Notes under the pieces: model-generated
The model's input: the letters and a program-made list of their open reading frames with translations, nothing else
Databases searched by the model: none
What the model was told of the DNA's origin: nothing
Shown here: piece after piece, positions 53,759 through 62,168 of the stretch
How positions within the stretch are numbered: the stretch's first letter is position 1
Layout of the letters: each line of letters begins with the position of its first letter
Source: Kibdelosporangium persicum
Lineage (GTDB): Bacteria > Actinomycetota > Actinomycetes > Mycobacteriales > Pseudonocardiaceae
Length of the DNA: 64,000 nucleotides
Assembly (NCBI RefSeq): GCF_013280595.1
Contig: NZ_JAAATY010000012.1
Coordinates: 186,001-250,000 of the forward strand
Direction: 5' to 3'
Made by a program: the position numbers and the translations under genes

Positions 53759-54288
53759 CGGATCGTCCCGACCGCGGCCAGCGTCACCGGACCGGCCACC
53801 AGCAACAGCATCAACGGCTGCATCCACACCAGTGCGCCGGCGGTGACGACCGCACCGGCCAGCAACGCGGAGCCGCGGACGTCCGTGCTCAGCCGCATCG
53901 CGGTGCGCAGCGCGGACATCCACCGGTCGTCGACCACGGAACAGGTCCGCAACGCCACGACCATCAACGCCACCAACAGGACAGGGAACGCCACCGAGAA
54001 GAACTCACCACCGGGCAATCCGGCCTCCAGCAACGCCATGTCCACGCTCAGCACCAAGGCCAGCACGACAACACCTGCCGTGAAGGGAATCCCTCCGCGC
54101 AACTGCCGGACGAACTCGTCACGGAAGGCCGGGAGCATCCGCGGCGACTCGCCGTCGCGCCACCTGCTGACCAGACGGCATCCGGCGGCGAACGCCGGGC
54201 CGATGGTGACCACGGGGATCGAGGCCACACACACCAGCAGGCCAAGCTGGAGGCAGTCGGAGAACTCGGTCAACCGCTCACGCCACAT
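53755..54288 (-). CDS. YesL-like (DUF624) membrane protein
   Basis: A 177-residue membrane protein with four to five hydrophobic segments and the DUF624 pattern of an early VASIPVVTIGPAFAAGCRL. In Bacillus the homologue YesL is encoded with rhamnogalacturonan-oligosaccharide uptake genes, and DUF624 genes follow MalFG-type permease genes very often. Here too it starts 4 bases after a permease stop. A helper role in the importer is likely but unproved. Confidence 0.82.
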   Translation of the reverse strand: MWRERLTEFSDCLQLGLLVCVASIPVVTIGPAFAAGCRLVSRWRDGESPRMLPAFRDEFVRQLRGGIPFTAGVVVLALVLSVDMALLEAGLPGGEFFSVAFPVLLVALMVVALRTCSVVDDRWMSALRTAMRLSTDVRGSALLAGAVVTAGALVWMQPLMLLLVAGPVTLAAVGTIR

Positions 54289-54292
54289 CCCG

Positions 54293-55123
54293 TCACCCCT
54301 TCAGTCCGCTGGTGCTCACGCCCTCGACCAGAAGTCGTTGGAAGACCAGGAAGAACAGCACGATCGGCACCAGCGCCAGCGCCGACATGGCGAACATCGC
54401 GCCGAAGTTGGACTGGCTGCTGGTGTCCACGAACAGCCGAAGTCCCAACGGGACGGTGAACTTCTCGGCGTCGTTGAGGTACACCATCTGCGTGAAGAAG
54501 TCGTTCCAGGTCCAGATGAACGTGAAGATCGACGTGGTCACCAGCGCCGGTTTGGCCAGCGGCAGCACCACGTGCCAGAACGTCTTGTAGACGCCGCAGC
54601 CGTCGATGGTCGCGGCCTCGTCCAGCTCGCGCGGGATGCCGCGCATGAACTGCACGATCAGGAACACGAAAAACGCCTCGGTGGCCAGCAGTTTCGGCAG
54701 GATCAGCGGGACGAACGTGTTGACCATCCCGGCCTGCTGGAAGATCACGTACTGCGGGATCAGCGTGACGTGGTGCGGCAGCATCAACGTCGCGATCATG
54801 AACGCGAACAACGGGCCGGAGAACCGGAACCGCAGGCGCGCGAAGGCGTACGCCGCGAGCGTGCACGACAACACGTTGGCCACGACGGACGCGACGGCGA
54901 CGACGAACGAGTTCATGAAGAACGTGCCGAACCCGATGCCCGCCGCGCCCTCCCAGCCCTGCCGGTACCCGTCCAGCACCAAGCGGCTGGGCAGCAGGTT
55001 CAGGCTGGACAGCACTTCCGACGGTGGCTTGACCGACGCGAACGCGAGCCAGATCAGCGGGTACAGCACCACCGCGACCGCGGCGAGGCAGAGCACGTGC
55101 CACAGCACGGTCTTGGCCCTCAT
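54293..55123 (-). CDS. Carbohydrate ABC transporter permease, MalG type
   Basis: A 276-residue membrane protein with six helices. The permease EAA loop reads LDEAATIDGCGVYKTFWHVVLPLAKPAL. It starts at the ATG that overlaps the MalF-type stop by 4 bases; the frame upstream is inside that gene. Together with the next two genes it forms a CUT1-type importer for oligosaccharides. No ATPase gene is present in the operon; in actinomycetes a shared MsiK-type ATPase encoded elsewhere usually serves such importers. Confidence 0.92.
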   Translation of the reverse strand: MRAKTVLWHVLCLAAVAVVLYPLIWLAFASVKPPSEVLSSLNLLPSRLVLDGYRQGWEGAAGIGFGTFFMNSFVVAVASVVANVLSCTLAAYAFARLRFRFSGPLFAFMIATLMLPHHVTLIPQYVIFQQAGMVNTFVPLILPKLLATEAFFVFLIVQFMRGIPRELDEAATIDGCGVYKTFWHVVLPLAKPALVTTSIFTFIWTWNDFFTQMVYLNDAEKFTVPLGLRLFVDTSSQSNFGAMFAMSALALVPIVLFFLVFQRLLVEGVSTSGLKG

Positions 55124-56076
55124 GACTTGTCTCCGTAGAACACCCAGAGCCGTGCGCTGCGGAAGATCACGGCGGTCACGATCGCGATCACCACGAGCAG
55201 CACCCAGGCCATCGCGGAGGCGTAACCCATCTCGAAGTCCTCGAATCCGGCCTGGTAGAGGTACAACGTGTAGACCAGCGCCGAGTCGGCCGGGCCGCCG
55301 CGCCCGCCGCCGATCACGAACGCCGGGGTGAAGACCTGGAACGCGTGGATCGCCTCGAGCACCAGGTTGAAGAAGATCACCGGGGACAGCATCGGCAGCG
55401 TGATGTGCCAGAACTTGCGCACCGGGCTGGCACCGTCCACTTCGGCCGCTTCGTAGAGCTCGCGCGGGATCTGCTTGAGCCCGGCCAGGAAGATCACCAT
55501 GGGCGCGCCGAACTGCCACACCGCCAGCAGGATGACCGACCAGATCGTGTACGACGGGTCGTCCACCCAGCTCGGGGTGTTCAGGCCGATCCCGTCGAGC
55601 AGCTCGTTGACCGTGCCGCCTTCGGTGAACATCGCCCGCCACACCAGCGCCGCGGCCACGCTCGCGCCGAGCAGCGACGGCGCGTAGAAAGCCGACCGGT
55701 AGAAGCCGTTGGAGCCGGCGCGGGTGTTGAGCACCATCGCGACCAGCAGGGACACGATCATCTTCATCGGCACCGCGACCAGGACGTACAGCAGGGTCAC
55801 CTTGACCGACTGCAGGTAGCGGTCGTCCTCGGTGAACATGCGCACGAAGTTCTCGAAGCCGACCCAGCGCGGCTCGGTGAACAGGTCGTACTCGGTGAAG
55901 GACAGGTAGAGCGAGACGATCATCGGGCCGACCGTGAGCCCGATCGCGCCGAGCAGCCAGGGAGTCAGGAAGACGTACGCCTCACGCTGGTGCTCCCGGC
56001 GCCGCCCGGCCCCACGGGGTTTCCGTGGGGCCGGCGCCGCGGTGGCAGAGGACGGCGGCGTCTTGAGAACCGTCAC
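55120..56076 (-). CDS. Carbohydrate ABC transporter permease, MalF type
   Basis: A 318-residue permease with a basic, Pro-rich N-terminal tail (about 1-30) and six membrane helices. The EAA loop is LYEAAEVDGASPVRKFWHITLPMLSP. Start and stop overlap the neighbours by 4 bases each. Partner of the MalG-type protein at 54293 and of the lipoprotein at 56073. Substrate specificity is set by the lipoprotein; the linked pectate lyase points to oligogalacturonides or other pectin fragments. Confidence 0.92.
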   Translation of the reverse strand: MTVLKTPPSSATAAPAPRKPRGAGRRREHQREAYVFLTPWLLGAIGLTVGPMIVSLYLSFTEYDLFTEPRWVGFENFVRMFTEDDRYLQSVKVTLLYVLVAVPMKMIVSLLVAMVLNTRAGSNGFYRSAFYAPSLLGASVAAALVWRAMFTEGGTVNELLDGIGLNTPSWVDDPSYTIWSVILLAVWQFGAPMVIFLAGLKQIPRELYEAAEVDGASPVRKFWHITLPMLSPVIFFNLVLEAIHAFQVFTPAFVIGGGRGGPADSALVYTLYLYQAGFEDFEMGYASAMAWVLLVVIAIVTAVIFRSARLWVFYGDKS

Positions 56077-57353
56077 TGCAGGTCCTTCTGGGCTTCCGAC
56101 ATGAACCTGCTGACCGCGTCGTCGACGCTCAGCCGGCCGAAGGCGATCTCCTCATAGGTGCGTTGCAGCAACTTCTGGATGGCACCGGCTCCCTTGGGCG
56201 GCACCGCGGGTGCCGGGCCGAGCTTGGGCTCGATCGCCGCCTCGTAGTCGTAGATCACCTTGTCGGTGCCCTTGGCCTCGCCCGCGAGCTGCGCGCGGAT
56301 CTTCAGGTTCGGCGGCAGCCCGCGGTCCGCGCCGAGGATCTTGCCCGCCTCGGGGTCGTTGATCAGGAAGTTCACCAGCTTGGCCGACGCCTCCTGCTGC
56401 TTGCCACGGGCCGACACGGCGAGGAACATCGACGGGCGGCGGTACTGCCCCGTGTTGGCCGGGTCGTCACTCGGGTACGGCGCGACCCGCAGGTCCTTGC
56501 CGTTCGCCTTCTGGAATCCGGGATAGACGCTGTCGTAGGCGAATTCGGCGGCGGTCAGCTTCTTGCCCAGCGGGGCCTGCTCCGGCGAGGTGTTGTACGA
56601 CGCCGTCACCTCGGCCTCGGTCGCCGCCTTCGTCGTGCGGAACCGGCTCGCCAGCTCCCAGTACTCCTTGAGCTCCGCGGCGCCGAACCCGAGTTTGCCG
56701 TCCGGGGTGAACATGCCCTTCCCGCGCTGCCGCAGCCAGATCTCCAGGGCACTGTCGATCATGCCGAAGTCGGTCACCCCGCGGACCTGGAACCCGTTGG
56801 CGGCGCTGACCTTCTCGGCCGCGGCACGGAACTGCTCCCAGGTCATCGGCTGGCTCGGGTCCGCACCGGCCGCCTGGTACGGCGCCGGGTCGTAGACCAA
56901 CGAGGAGGCGTTCTGCGCCCACGGCACCGCGAACCGCTTGCCGCCGATCACGCCGGTGTTCGCCAGTTCCGGGTTCACGTCGGCCAGCGAGACCTGTTTG
57001 CCCGCACCCTCGTTCAAGTCGAGCAACACCTTGCGTTCGCCGTACTCCGAGAGATACCTGGTGTCGACGGTCATCACGTCCGGCGGGTTGCCGCCCGCGG
57101 TCTGCGTCGCGACCTTCTCCCAGTAGGCCGCGTACGCCGAGAACGTCGTCTGCACCTTGATGTTGGGGTTCTTCTGCTGGAACAGCTCGACCGCCTGTTT
57201 GGTGATCGTGGCCCTGCCGTCACTTCCCCACCAGGCGAACGAGATCGTCACGTCACCGCCGCCGCCCGCACCGCCGGGCTGCGAGCCGCACGCCGCCAAC
57301 GACACCGCCAGGGCAGCGATCGCGGTCCCTCGCCTGAGTCTCCCAGCACCCAT
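56073..57353 (-). CDS. Sugar-binding lipoprotein of the ABC importer
   Basis: A 426-residue extracellular solute-binding protein (family 1). Signal peptide with lipobox LAAC (AVSLAACGSQPGG), then VTISFAWWGSDGRATITK and two alpha/beta lobes. It is anchored to the membrane by a lipid on the Cys and hands oligosaccharide to the MalFG-type pair. The ATG at 57353 has GGGAG 8-9 bases upstream; a GTG at 57362 is also in frame but badly placed. First gene of a seven-gene operon running to the pectate lyase at 50473, with promoter and LacI-type operator just upstream. Confidence 0.92.
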   Translation of the reverse strand: MGAGRLRRGTAIAALAVSLAACGSQPGGAGGGGDVTISFAWWGSDGRATITKQAVELFQQKNPNIKVQTTFSAYAAYWEKVATQTAGGNPPDVMTVDTRYLSEYGERKVLLDLNEGAGKQVSLADVNPELANTGVIGGKRFAVPWAQNASSLVYDPAPYQAAGADPSQPMTWEQFRAAAEKVSAANGFQVRGVTDFGMIDSALEIWLRQRGKGMFTPDGKLGFGAAELKEYWELASRFRTTKAATEAEVTASYNTSPEQAPLGKKLTAAEFAYDSVYPGFQKANGKDLRVAPYPSDDPANTGQYRRPSMFLAVSARGKQQEASAKLVNFLINDPEAGKILGADRGLPPNLKIRAQLAGEAKGTDKVIYDYEAAIEPKLGPAPAVPPKGAGAIQKLLQRTYEEIAFGRLSVDDAVSRFMSEAQKDLQ

Positions 57354-57376
57354 CCCGACCACTCCCAGGTTTGCAG

Positions 57377-57389
57377 GTTTTCTGAAAAC
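57377..57389. promoter_or_regulatory. LacI-type operator before the importer operon
   Basis: GTTTTCTGAAAAC, perfect 6-bp arms around one base, 24 bases before the lipoprotein ATG and just downstream of the promoter. Same family as 57498-57510 and 59748-59760. Confidence 0.65.
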
Positions 57390-57405
57390 TCACGTGTGAC
57401 CGTGA

Positions 57406-57434
57406 ACCGTAGAGTGCCGTCCATCTTGTGTCAA
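57406..57434 (-). promoter_or_regulatory. Promoter of the pectin importer operon
   Basis: On the minus strand TTGACA (57434-57429), 17 bases, TACGGT (57411-57406). Near-consensus for the main sigma factor of actinomycetes. Confidence 0.7.
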
Positions 57435-57462
57435 CGGTCAGAAGTTCGCGGAAAAACAGGGT

Positions 57463-57491
57463 TTGACGACACAGTGTGATCGCGGGACGAT
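57463..57491 (+). promoter_or_regulatory. Promoter of the LacI-type regulator gene
   Basis: TTGACG (57463-57468), 17 bases, GACGAT (57486-57491). Good -35, weak -10. Expected start of transcription falls in the operator at 57498-57510. Confidence 0.45.
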
Positions 57492-57497
57492 GTCAGA

Positions 57498-57510
57498 GTT
57501 TTCTGCAAAC
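57498..57510. promoter_or_regulatory. LacI-type operator, probable autoregulation site
   Basis: GTTTTCTGCAAAC. It matches the site at 57377 in 11 of 13 bases and lies 15 bases before the regulator's ATG. Confidence 0.65.
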
Positions 57511-57525
57511 GACAGGAGTGGTGTC

Positions 57526-58560
57526 ATGCGCGGGGACTTCGTCCGGCCGGCCACCCTGACTGACGTCGCCAACCGCGCGGGCGTTTCGGCGGCGACGGTC
57601 TCTCGTGTGCTCAACCGCAGCAACCTGGTCTCGCGTGCGACCCGGGAGCGCGTCGAGCGGGCGATCCATGAGCTGGAGTACGTGGTCAACGGGCACGCCA
57701 GGGCGTTGGCGGCGGCGGCGTCCGAGGTGATCGGCGTGATCGTCGGCGACATGTCCGATCCCTTCTTCGCGCACATCGTGGCCGGTGTGCAGGACCAGAC
57801 GTTCCTGGCGGGCCAGCTCGCGCTGGTGTGCAGCACCGGCAGCGATCCGCTGCGGGAGATCAGGCAGCTGGAACACCTGCGCCGGCTGCGAGCCGACGGC
57901 GTGATCCTGGTCGGCGGCTCGGTCAGGGACGCCGACCACCAGCTGACGCTCACCCGCCTGCTCAGCGGGTTCCACAACCGCGGCGCCCGGGTCGTCCTGT
58001 GTGGACGGCCGCCGATCCCGGACCTGCCGAAGGCGTCCGCGATCACGTTCGACAACACCGGCGGCACCATGCGGCTCGTCGAACACCTCACCGCCTTGGG
58101 CCACAAGCGAATCGGCTACATCACCGGCCCACCGCTGCGATCCACCAGCCGGGAACGGCTGCACGGCTACCGGATCGCCGCGCGCGACCACGACCCTGGC
58201 CTGATCGAACAAGGAACGTTCACCCGCGAGTCCGGATGGCTGGCAGGCCACAAACTGCTGCAACGCAACGACGTCACGGCCATCGTCGCGGCCAACGACG
58301 TGATGGCGGCAGGCGCGCTGGCCGCCGCCCGGGCGTCCGGAAGGGACGTTCCCGGACAGGTTTCCGTGGCCGGGTTCGACGACATCGAGTTCTGCCAGGA
58401 CACCCATCCGCCGTTGACCACGGTGCGGCTTCCGTTGCGGGAAGCCGGCGCGCTGGCCGGACGGATCGCGTGTGGACTGGACGAACCGCCGCCCACAGGC
58501 GTCGTCCGGCTGGGCGCCGAACTGGTCGTGCGCGATACGACCGGCCCGGTCAGGGAGTGA
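57526..58560 (+). CDS. LacI-family transcriptional regulator of the pectin operon
   Basis: A 344-residue LacI/GalR repressor. The N-terminal HTH is TLTDVANRAGVSAATVSRVL and the hinge helix HARALAAAASEVIGVIV, followed by a periplasmic-binding-like sensor domain (VSDPFF-like GDMSDPFFAHI, AGFDDIEF). The ATG at 57526 has GGAG upstream; the upstream in-frame ATG at 57490 has no ribosome site and overlaps the operator. It diverges from the importer operon, with one operator in front of each. It converges with the second Gfo/Idh gene (11-bp overlap). Confidence 0.92.
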   Translation: MRGDFVRPATLTDVANRAGVSAATVSRVLNRSNLVSRATRERVERAIHELEYVVNGHARALAAAASEVIGVIVGDMSDPFFAHIVAGVQDQTFLAGQLALVCSTGSDPLREIRQLEHLRRLRADGVILVGGSVRDADHQLTLTRLLSGFHNRGARVVLCGRPPIPDLPKASAITFDNTGGTMRLVEHLTALGHKRIGYITGPPLRSTSRERLHGYRIAARDHDPGLIEQGTFTRESGWLAGHKLLQRNDVTAIVAANDVMAAGALAAARASGRDVPGQVSVAGFDDIEFCQDTHPPLTTVRLPLREAGALAGRIACGLDEPPPTGVVRLGAELVVRDTTGPVRE

Positions 58561-59719
58561 CGGGCACGCGGTGAACACCACGCCACCACCGGTTGGGACC
58601 GGCCCACGGCACGCCGAGTTCGGAGAACAGGGCGAGGCGTTCCGCGGCGACGGCCACTTCCTCACCGATCCCGCGGACGACCGGGTGGCGGCCCGGACCG
58701 TCACCGACGGTCCGAATCCAGCCCTCGGGGATCGGCGCGGGCTCGGGGGCGTCCCGTACCGCCTGGACGACCGAAGCGAACGCCCTGGTCTGGGACAACG
58801 GCGCGAGCAGCCTCGTGCCGGGGTCGGCCCGGTGCATGATCAGGTTGCGCAGCAGGTCGGTCGGCGGGGCGACGGGAACGTGCTCGTCGTTGATCTCCAG
58901 CCGATGGGTCTTGTACCAGAACTTCGCGCGTCCCTCGGTGCCGTGCACGACGACGTACGGCTCGTGATCCTGTTCCGCGCACAGGGAAGCCGCGACCACG
59001 ATCTCCGGCCCGCCGGTGAACCGCAGTCGCAGGCAAGCGGTGTCGTCGGCTTCCAGATCACGTGTGCCGAACAGTTCGAGCGCGATGTCCGCCGGATCCC
59101 GTTCCGCCACACCGGCGACGAGCACGGCCGTGGCGACCGCGTGCGAGAAGGGATTTGTCAACGCACCGTCCACAACGGCCTCACCGTCCAGCCATCTGCG
59201 GCCGGCCCAGGGATTGCGTGCGTAGTAGGCGTCGGTCCGGACCCACGCTCCGGCGGCGCCGACACCGGTCACCTCCCCCAGTTCGCCGCGGGCGATCGCG
59301 CCGGCCAGCACCGGCAAGGCACCGGAGCCGAAGCTCTGGAACCCCGTCTGGCAGATCCGGCCCAGCCTGGTGGTGAGTGCCATCAGCTCGTCGTACCCGT
59401 TGAGGTCGAGCACAGGCGGCGTCTCGATCAGCAGGTCGCCGCCCGCCCTGAGCACGGCGGCGGCGATCGACCGGTGGGCGTGCGGCGGTGTCGCCACGAC
59501 GACGACATCCGGTGTGGCCACGCGCATCAAGGTGTCGACGTCAGGATGCACAGCTGCGCCTGGCGGCAGCAGAGCGAGGGCTTGCGAGGACGGTTCCCGG
59601 ATGTCGCAAGCGCCGACGAACTCCGCCCACCCTTCCTCGTGCAGGTCACGCGCCCGCTGCAGGTATGTGAACGCGTATCCGGACGTGCCGACAACGGCAA
59701 GGCGTGCGGTACCCGGCAT
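58550..59719 (-). CDS. Gfo/Idh/MocA-family oxidoreductase, copy 2
   Basis: A 389-residue paralogue of the enzyme at 52640 (shared VVATPPHAH, QTGFQSFGS, YYARNPWAGRR, DGALTNPFSHA, LSQTRAFASVVQAVRD, LFSELGVPWA). The catalytic Lys region of copy 1 (VEKPP) reads IETPP here, so the Lys is replaced by Thr. The ATG at 59719 has the operator pair at 59731-59760 directly upstream. Copy 2 may work with copy 1 on sequential sugar steps, or may have lost redox catalysis. Confidence 0.86.
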   Translation of the reverse strand: MPGTARLAVVGTSGYAFTYLQRARDLHEEGWAEFVGACDIREPSSQALALLPPGAAVHPDVDTLMRVATPDVVVVATPPHAHRSIAAAVLRAGGDLLIETPPVLDLNGYDELMALTTRLGRICQTGFQSFGSGALPVLAGAIARGELGEVTGVGAAGAWVRTDAYYARNPWAGRRWLDGEAVVDGALTNPFSHAVATAVLVAGVAERDPADIALELFGTRDLEADDTACLRLRFTGGPEIVVAASLCAEQDHEPYVVVHGTEGRAKFWYKTHRLEINDEHVPVAPPTDLLRNLIMHRADPGTRLLAPLSQTRAFASVVQAVRDAPEPAPIPEGWIRTVGDGPGRHPVVRGIGEEVAVAAERLALFSELGVPWAGPNRWWRGVHRVPVTP

Positions 59720-59730
59720 TGGGTCTCCGA

Positions 59731-59760
59731 TCCTGCAAACGGCCGTGAATTTCTGCAAAG
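59731..59760. promoter_or_regulatory. Two TTTGCAGAAA-type operator sequences before Gfo/Idh copy 2
   Basis: TCCTGCAAAC (59731-59740) and ATTTCTGCAAAG (59749-59760), 12-41 bases upstream of the ATG at 59719. The second matches the site at 57498 in its TTTCTGCAAA core, which links this gene to the same LacI regulator. Confidence 0.55.
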
Positions 59761-59846
59761 CCACGCTAGGGGCGCCCGGGGAGCGCTGTCAAGAAGAACG
59801 CGCAGGTCGGAACCTGTTTCCAGACAGCGACGGACGGCGCGGCGAA

Positions 59847-59875
59847 TTGACAGGAAAGCAGACGGTTTACATCAT
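59847..59875 (+). promoter_or_regulatory. Promoter of the second LacI-type gene
   Basis: TTGACA (59847-59852), 17 bases, CATCAT (59870-59875). Just downstream lies TTGTGC-AAAGCA-GCGCAA, an imperfect inverted repeat that may be its own operator. Confidence 0.55.
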
Positions 59876-59904
59876 GTTGTGCAAAGCAGCGCAAAGGGAG
59901 CCCC

Positions 59905-60885
59905 GTGACCGTCACCATCCATGACGTCGCCACTCTGGCGAAGGTCTCCATCTCCACCGTCTCCCGTGCCTTCACCACACCCGACCTGGTCAAGCCCGAG
60001 ACACGCAACCGGATCCTGGCCGCGGCCGGGGAACTGGGGTACCACCCGGCCGGCGGGCCGCGCAAGCCGGCGAACCGCACCGGCCACATCGGCATCATCG
60101 TCTCCGACCTGGACAACCCGTTCTTCACCGGCGTGCTGAACGGCGTGCAGGCCCGGGCCCGTCAGGACGACGTGGCGGTGCTGTTCGCCAACAGCGACCA
60201 GGACCCGGTGGTCGAGGAGAACCTGGCCCGCAACATGGCCAAACAGGTCGACGGACTGGTCCTGTGCAGCCCGAGCATGAGCGACGACCACGTCCGTGAC
60301 CTGGCCAGGCAGACGTTCGTGGTGCTGCTCAACCGGGAGATCGAGGGCATCCCCTCGGTCGTGATGGACAGTCCCGGCGGGATGCACCAGGCGATCCAGC
60401 ACCTGGCGGCCCTCGGCCACCGGAAATGCGCCTTCCTCGGCGGTCCCCGCAACTCGTGGGCCAACGCGACCCGGCTGAGCGGCCTGCGCCCGGCGGCCGA
60501 ACAGCACAACATCGAGGTCGTCGAGTTCGGACCGTTCCCGCCGAGGTTCGAGGGCGGCCTGCAGGGAGCGGACCTGGCGCTGGCGGCGGGGGTCACGGCG
60601 ATCATCACGTTCAACGACCTCGTCGCCTTCGGCGTCCTGGCCAGGCTGAACGCCCGGGGCGTTCCGGTGCCCGACGAGATCAGCCTGGTCGGCTTCGACG
60701 ACCTGGTCTTCGCGGCGATCTCGGCGCCCCCGCTGACCACGGTGGCGATGCCCGCGGAAGCGGCGGGACGCGCAGCGGTGAACGTGCTGCTGGCCCTGCT
60801 CGACGACGACCACCGCGTGAGCACGAACCAGTCGCTGGACACGTACCTGATCGTGCGTGCCACCACCGCGCCGCCCCGCTCCTAG
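59905..60885 (+). CDS. LacI-family transcriptional regulator
   Basis: A 326-residue LacI/GalR repressor. HTH TIHDVATLAKVSISTVSRAF, sensor-domain marks VSDLDNPFFTGVLNGVQ, HRKCAFLGGPRNSWAN and LVGFDDLVFAAISAPPLTTV. The GTG at 59905 has AAGGGAG upstream. It converges with the monosaccharide transporter permease (4-base overlap at the stops), so control of that transporter is likely by position. Confidence 0.92.
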   Translation: MTVTIHDVATLAKVSISTVSRAFTTPDLVKPETRNRILAAAGELGYHPAGGPRKPANRTGHIGIIVSDLDNPFFTGVLNGVQARARQDDVAVLFANSDQDPVVEENLARNMAKQVDGLVLCSPSMSDDHVRDLARQTFVVLLNREIEGIPSVVMDSPGGMHQAIQHLAALGHRKCAFLGGPRNSWANATRLSGLRPAAEQHNIEVVEFGPFPPRFEGGLQGADLALAAGVTAIITFNDLVAFGVLARLNARGVPVPDEISLVGFDDLVFAAISAPPLTTVAMPAEAAGRAAVNVLLALLDDDHRVSTNQSLDTYLIVRATTAPPRS

Positions 60886-62099
60886 GCAGCCCTGCGCTTG
60901 GTCCAGATGTCATAGGCGACAGCGGCGAGCAACACCAGGCCCTTCACCAGCATGACGATCTCACTCGGCTGGCCGAGCAGGGACATGCCGTTGTTGATGA
61001 CGGCCATGATCAGGCCACCGGTGATGGCCCCGACGACCTTGCCGACACCGCCCTGGACCGCGGCGCCGCCGATGAAGGCGGCCGCGATGGCGTCGAGCTC
61101 GAACGCGTTGCCCGCCGTCGGCCCGGCCTGGTTCAGCCGCCCGGCGAAGATCACACCGGCCAGCGCGGCGAGCACCCCCATGTTGACGAAGATCCAGAAC
61201 GTGATCGGCTTGACCTTCACCCCGGACAGCTCGGCGGCCTGCCGGTTGCCGCCGATGGCGTAGATGTGCCGTCCGAAGACGGACTTGTTGGCCAGCAACG
61301 AATATCCGAGGACCAGCACGGTCAGCAGCACCAGCACCCACGGCAGGTTCTTGAACCTGGCCAGCTGCACCACCACGGCGAGCACGACGAGGGCGGCGCC
61401 GCCGGCCTTGAGCAGGAACACCGGGAACGGATCGACCTGCTGCAGGTAGCCGAGACGCGCCTTACGCTGCCGCCACTGAACGAGGAAGATCGCGGCGACC
61501 CCGGCCACCCCGGCGAGCAGGCTGACCAGATCGGCACCGCCGAGCGGTCCGAGGCCGATGTTGCCGAGGTACCCGTCGGTGAACCCGTTGGACAGCGTGC
61601 GGATCTCGTCGGGGAACGGCCCGATCCCCTGGTTGCCCAGGACCCACAGGGTGAGGGCCCGGAACACGAGCATGCCCGCCAGGGTGACGATGAACGCGGG
61701 GATGCCGAAGTAGGCGACCCAGTACCCCTGCCAGGCCCCGATCACGGCCCCGGCGACCAGCGTGAGCAGCAGTGCGGGCAACCAAGGCATGCCCATCTCG
61801 ACAGTGAGGACGGCACACAGCGCCCCGCAGACGGCCACCACCGAGCCGACCGAGAGGTCGATGTGCCCGGCGATGATGATGAGCATCATCCCGACGGCCA
61901 GGATCAGGATGTACGAGTTCTGCACGATGATGTTCGAGATGTTCTGCGGCTCGAGCAGGACACCGTCGGTCAGGATCGTGAACAGGACCACGATCAGGGC
62001 GAAGGCGACGTAGATGCCGCTCTCGCGGGGGTTGATGGAGATTCGCCGAAGCGGCTTGGCGGTCTCCGGCGCCTGGGAAGGAGCCTGGGTAACAGTCAT
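60882..62099 (-). CDS. Monosaccharide ABC transporter permease (XylH/GguB type)
   Basis: A 405-residue permease of the CUT2 type with about ten to twelve hydrophobic segments. Marks are MMLIIIAGHIDLSVGSVVAV and the conserved YAIGGNRQAAELSGV loop, then FIGGAAVQGGVGKVVGAITGG. The ATG at 62099 follows AAGGAAA. A 59-base gap to the ATPase gene holds half of a dispersed palindrome that also covers the ATPase stop codon. Substrate class: xylose, galactose or another monosaccharide. Confidence 0.92.
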   Translation of the reverse strand: MTVTQAPSQAPETAKPLRRISINPRESGIYVAFALIVVLFTILTDGVLLEPQNISNIIVQNSYILILAVGMMLIIIAGHIDLSVGSVVAVCGALCAVLTVEMGMPWLPALLLTLVAGAVIGAWQGYWVAYFGIPAFIVTLAGMLVFRALTLWVLGNQGIGPFPDEIRTLSNGFTDGYLGNIGLGPLGGADLVSLLAGVAGVAAIFLVQWRQRKARLGYLQQVDPFPVFLLKAGGAALVVLAVVVQLARFKNLPWVLVLLTVLVLGYSLLANKSVFGRHIYAIGGNRQAAELSGVKVKPITFWIFVNMGVLAALAGVIFAGRLNQAGPTAGNAFELDAIAAAFIGGAAVQGGVGKVVGAITGGLIMAVINNGMSLLGQPSEIVMLVKGLVLLAAVAYDIWTKRRAA

Positions 62100-62124
62100 G
62101 GGATTTCCTTCATCGGGTACCACG

Positions 62125-62168
62125 TCGTGAGTGTTTGTCAGGGTTAGAACACGGATAATCACTCACGA
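62125..62168. repeat. GTGAGTG palindrome with conserved loop, copy 2
   Basis: Arms TCGTGAGTGTTTGTC (62125-62139) and GATAATCACTCACGA (62154-62168) pair in 13 of 15 positions. The loop AGGGTTAGAACACG equals copy 1 (50415-50428) in 13 of 14 bases. It overlaps the ATPase stop codon inside an operon, so it may partly terminate transcription or stabilise the upstream mRNA. Confidence 0.8.
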
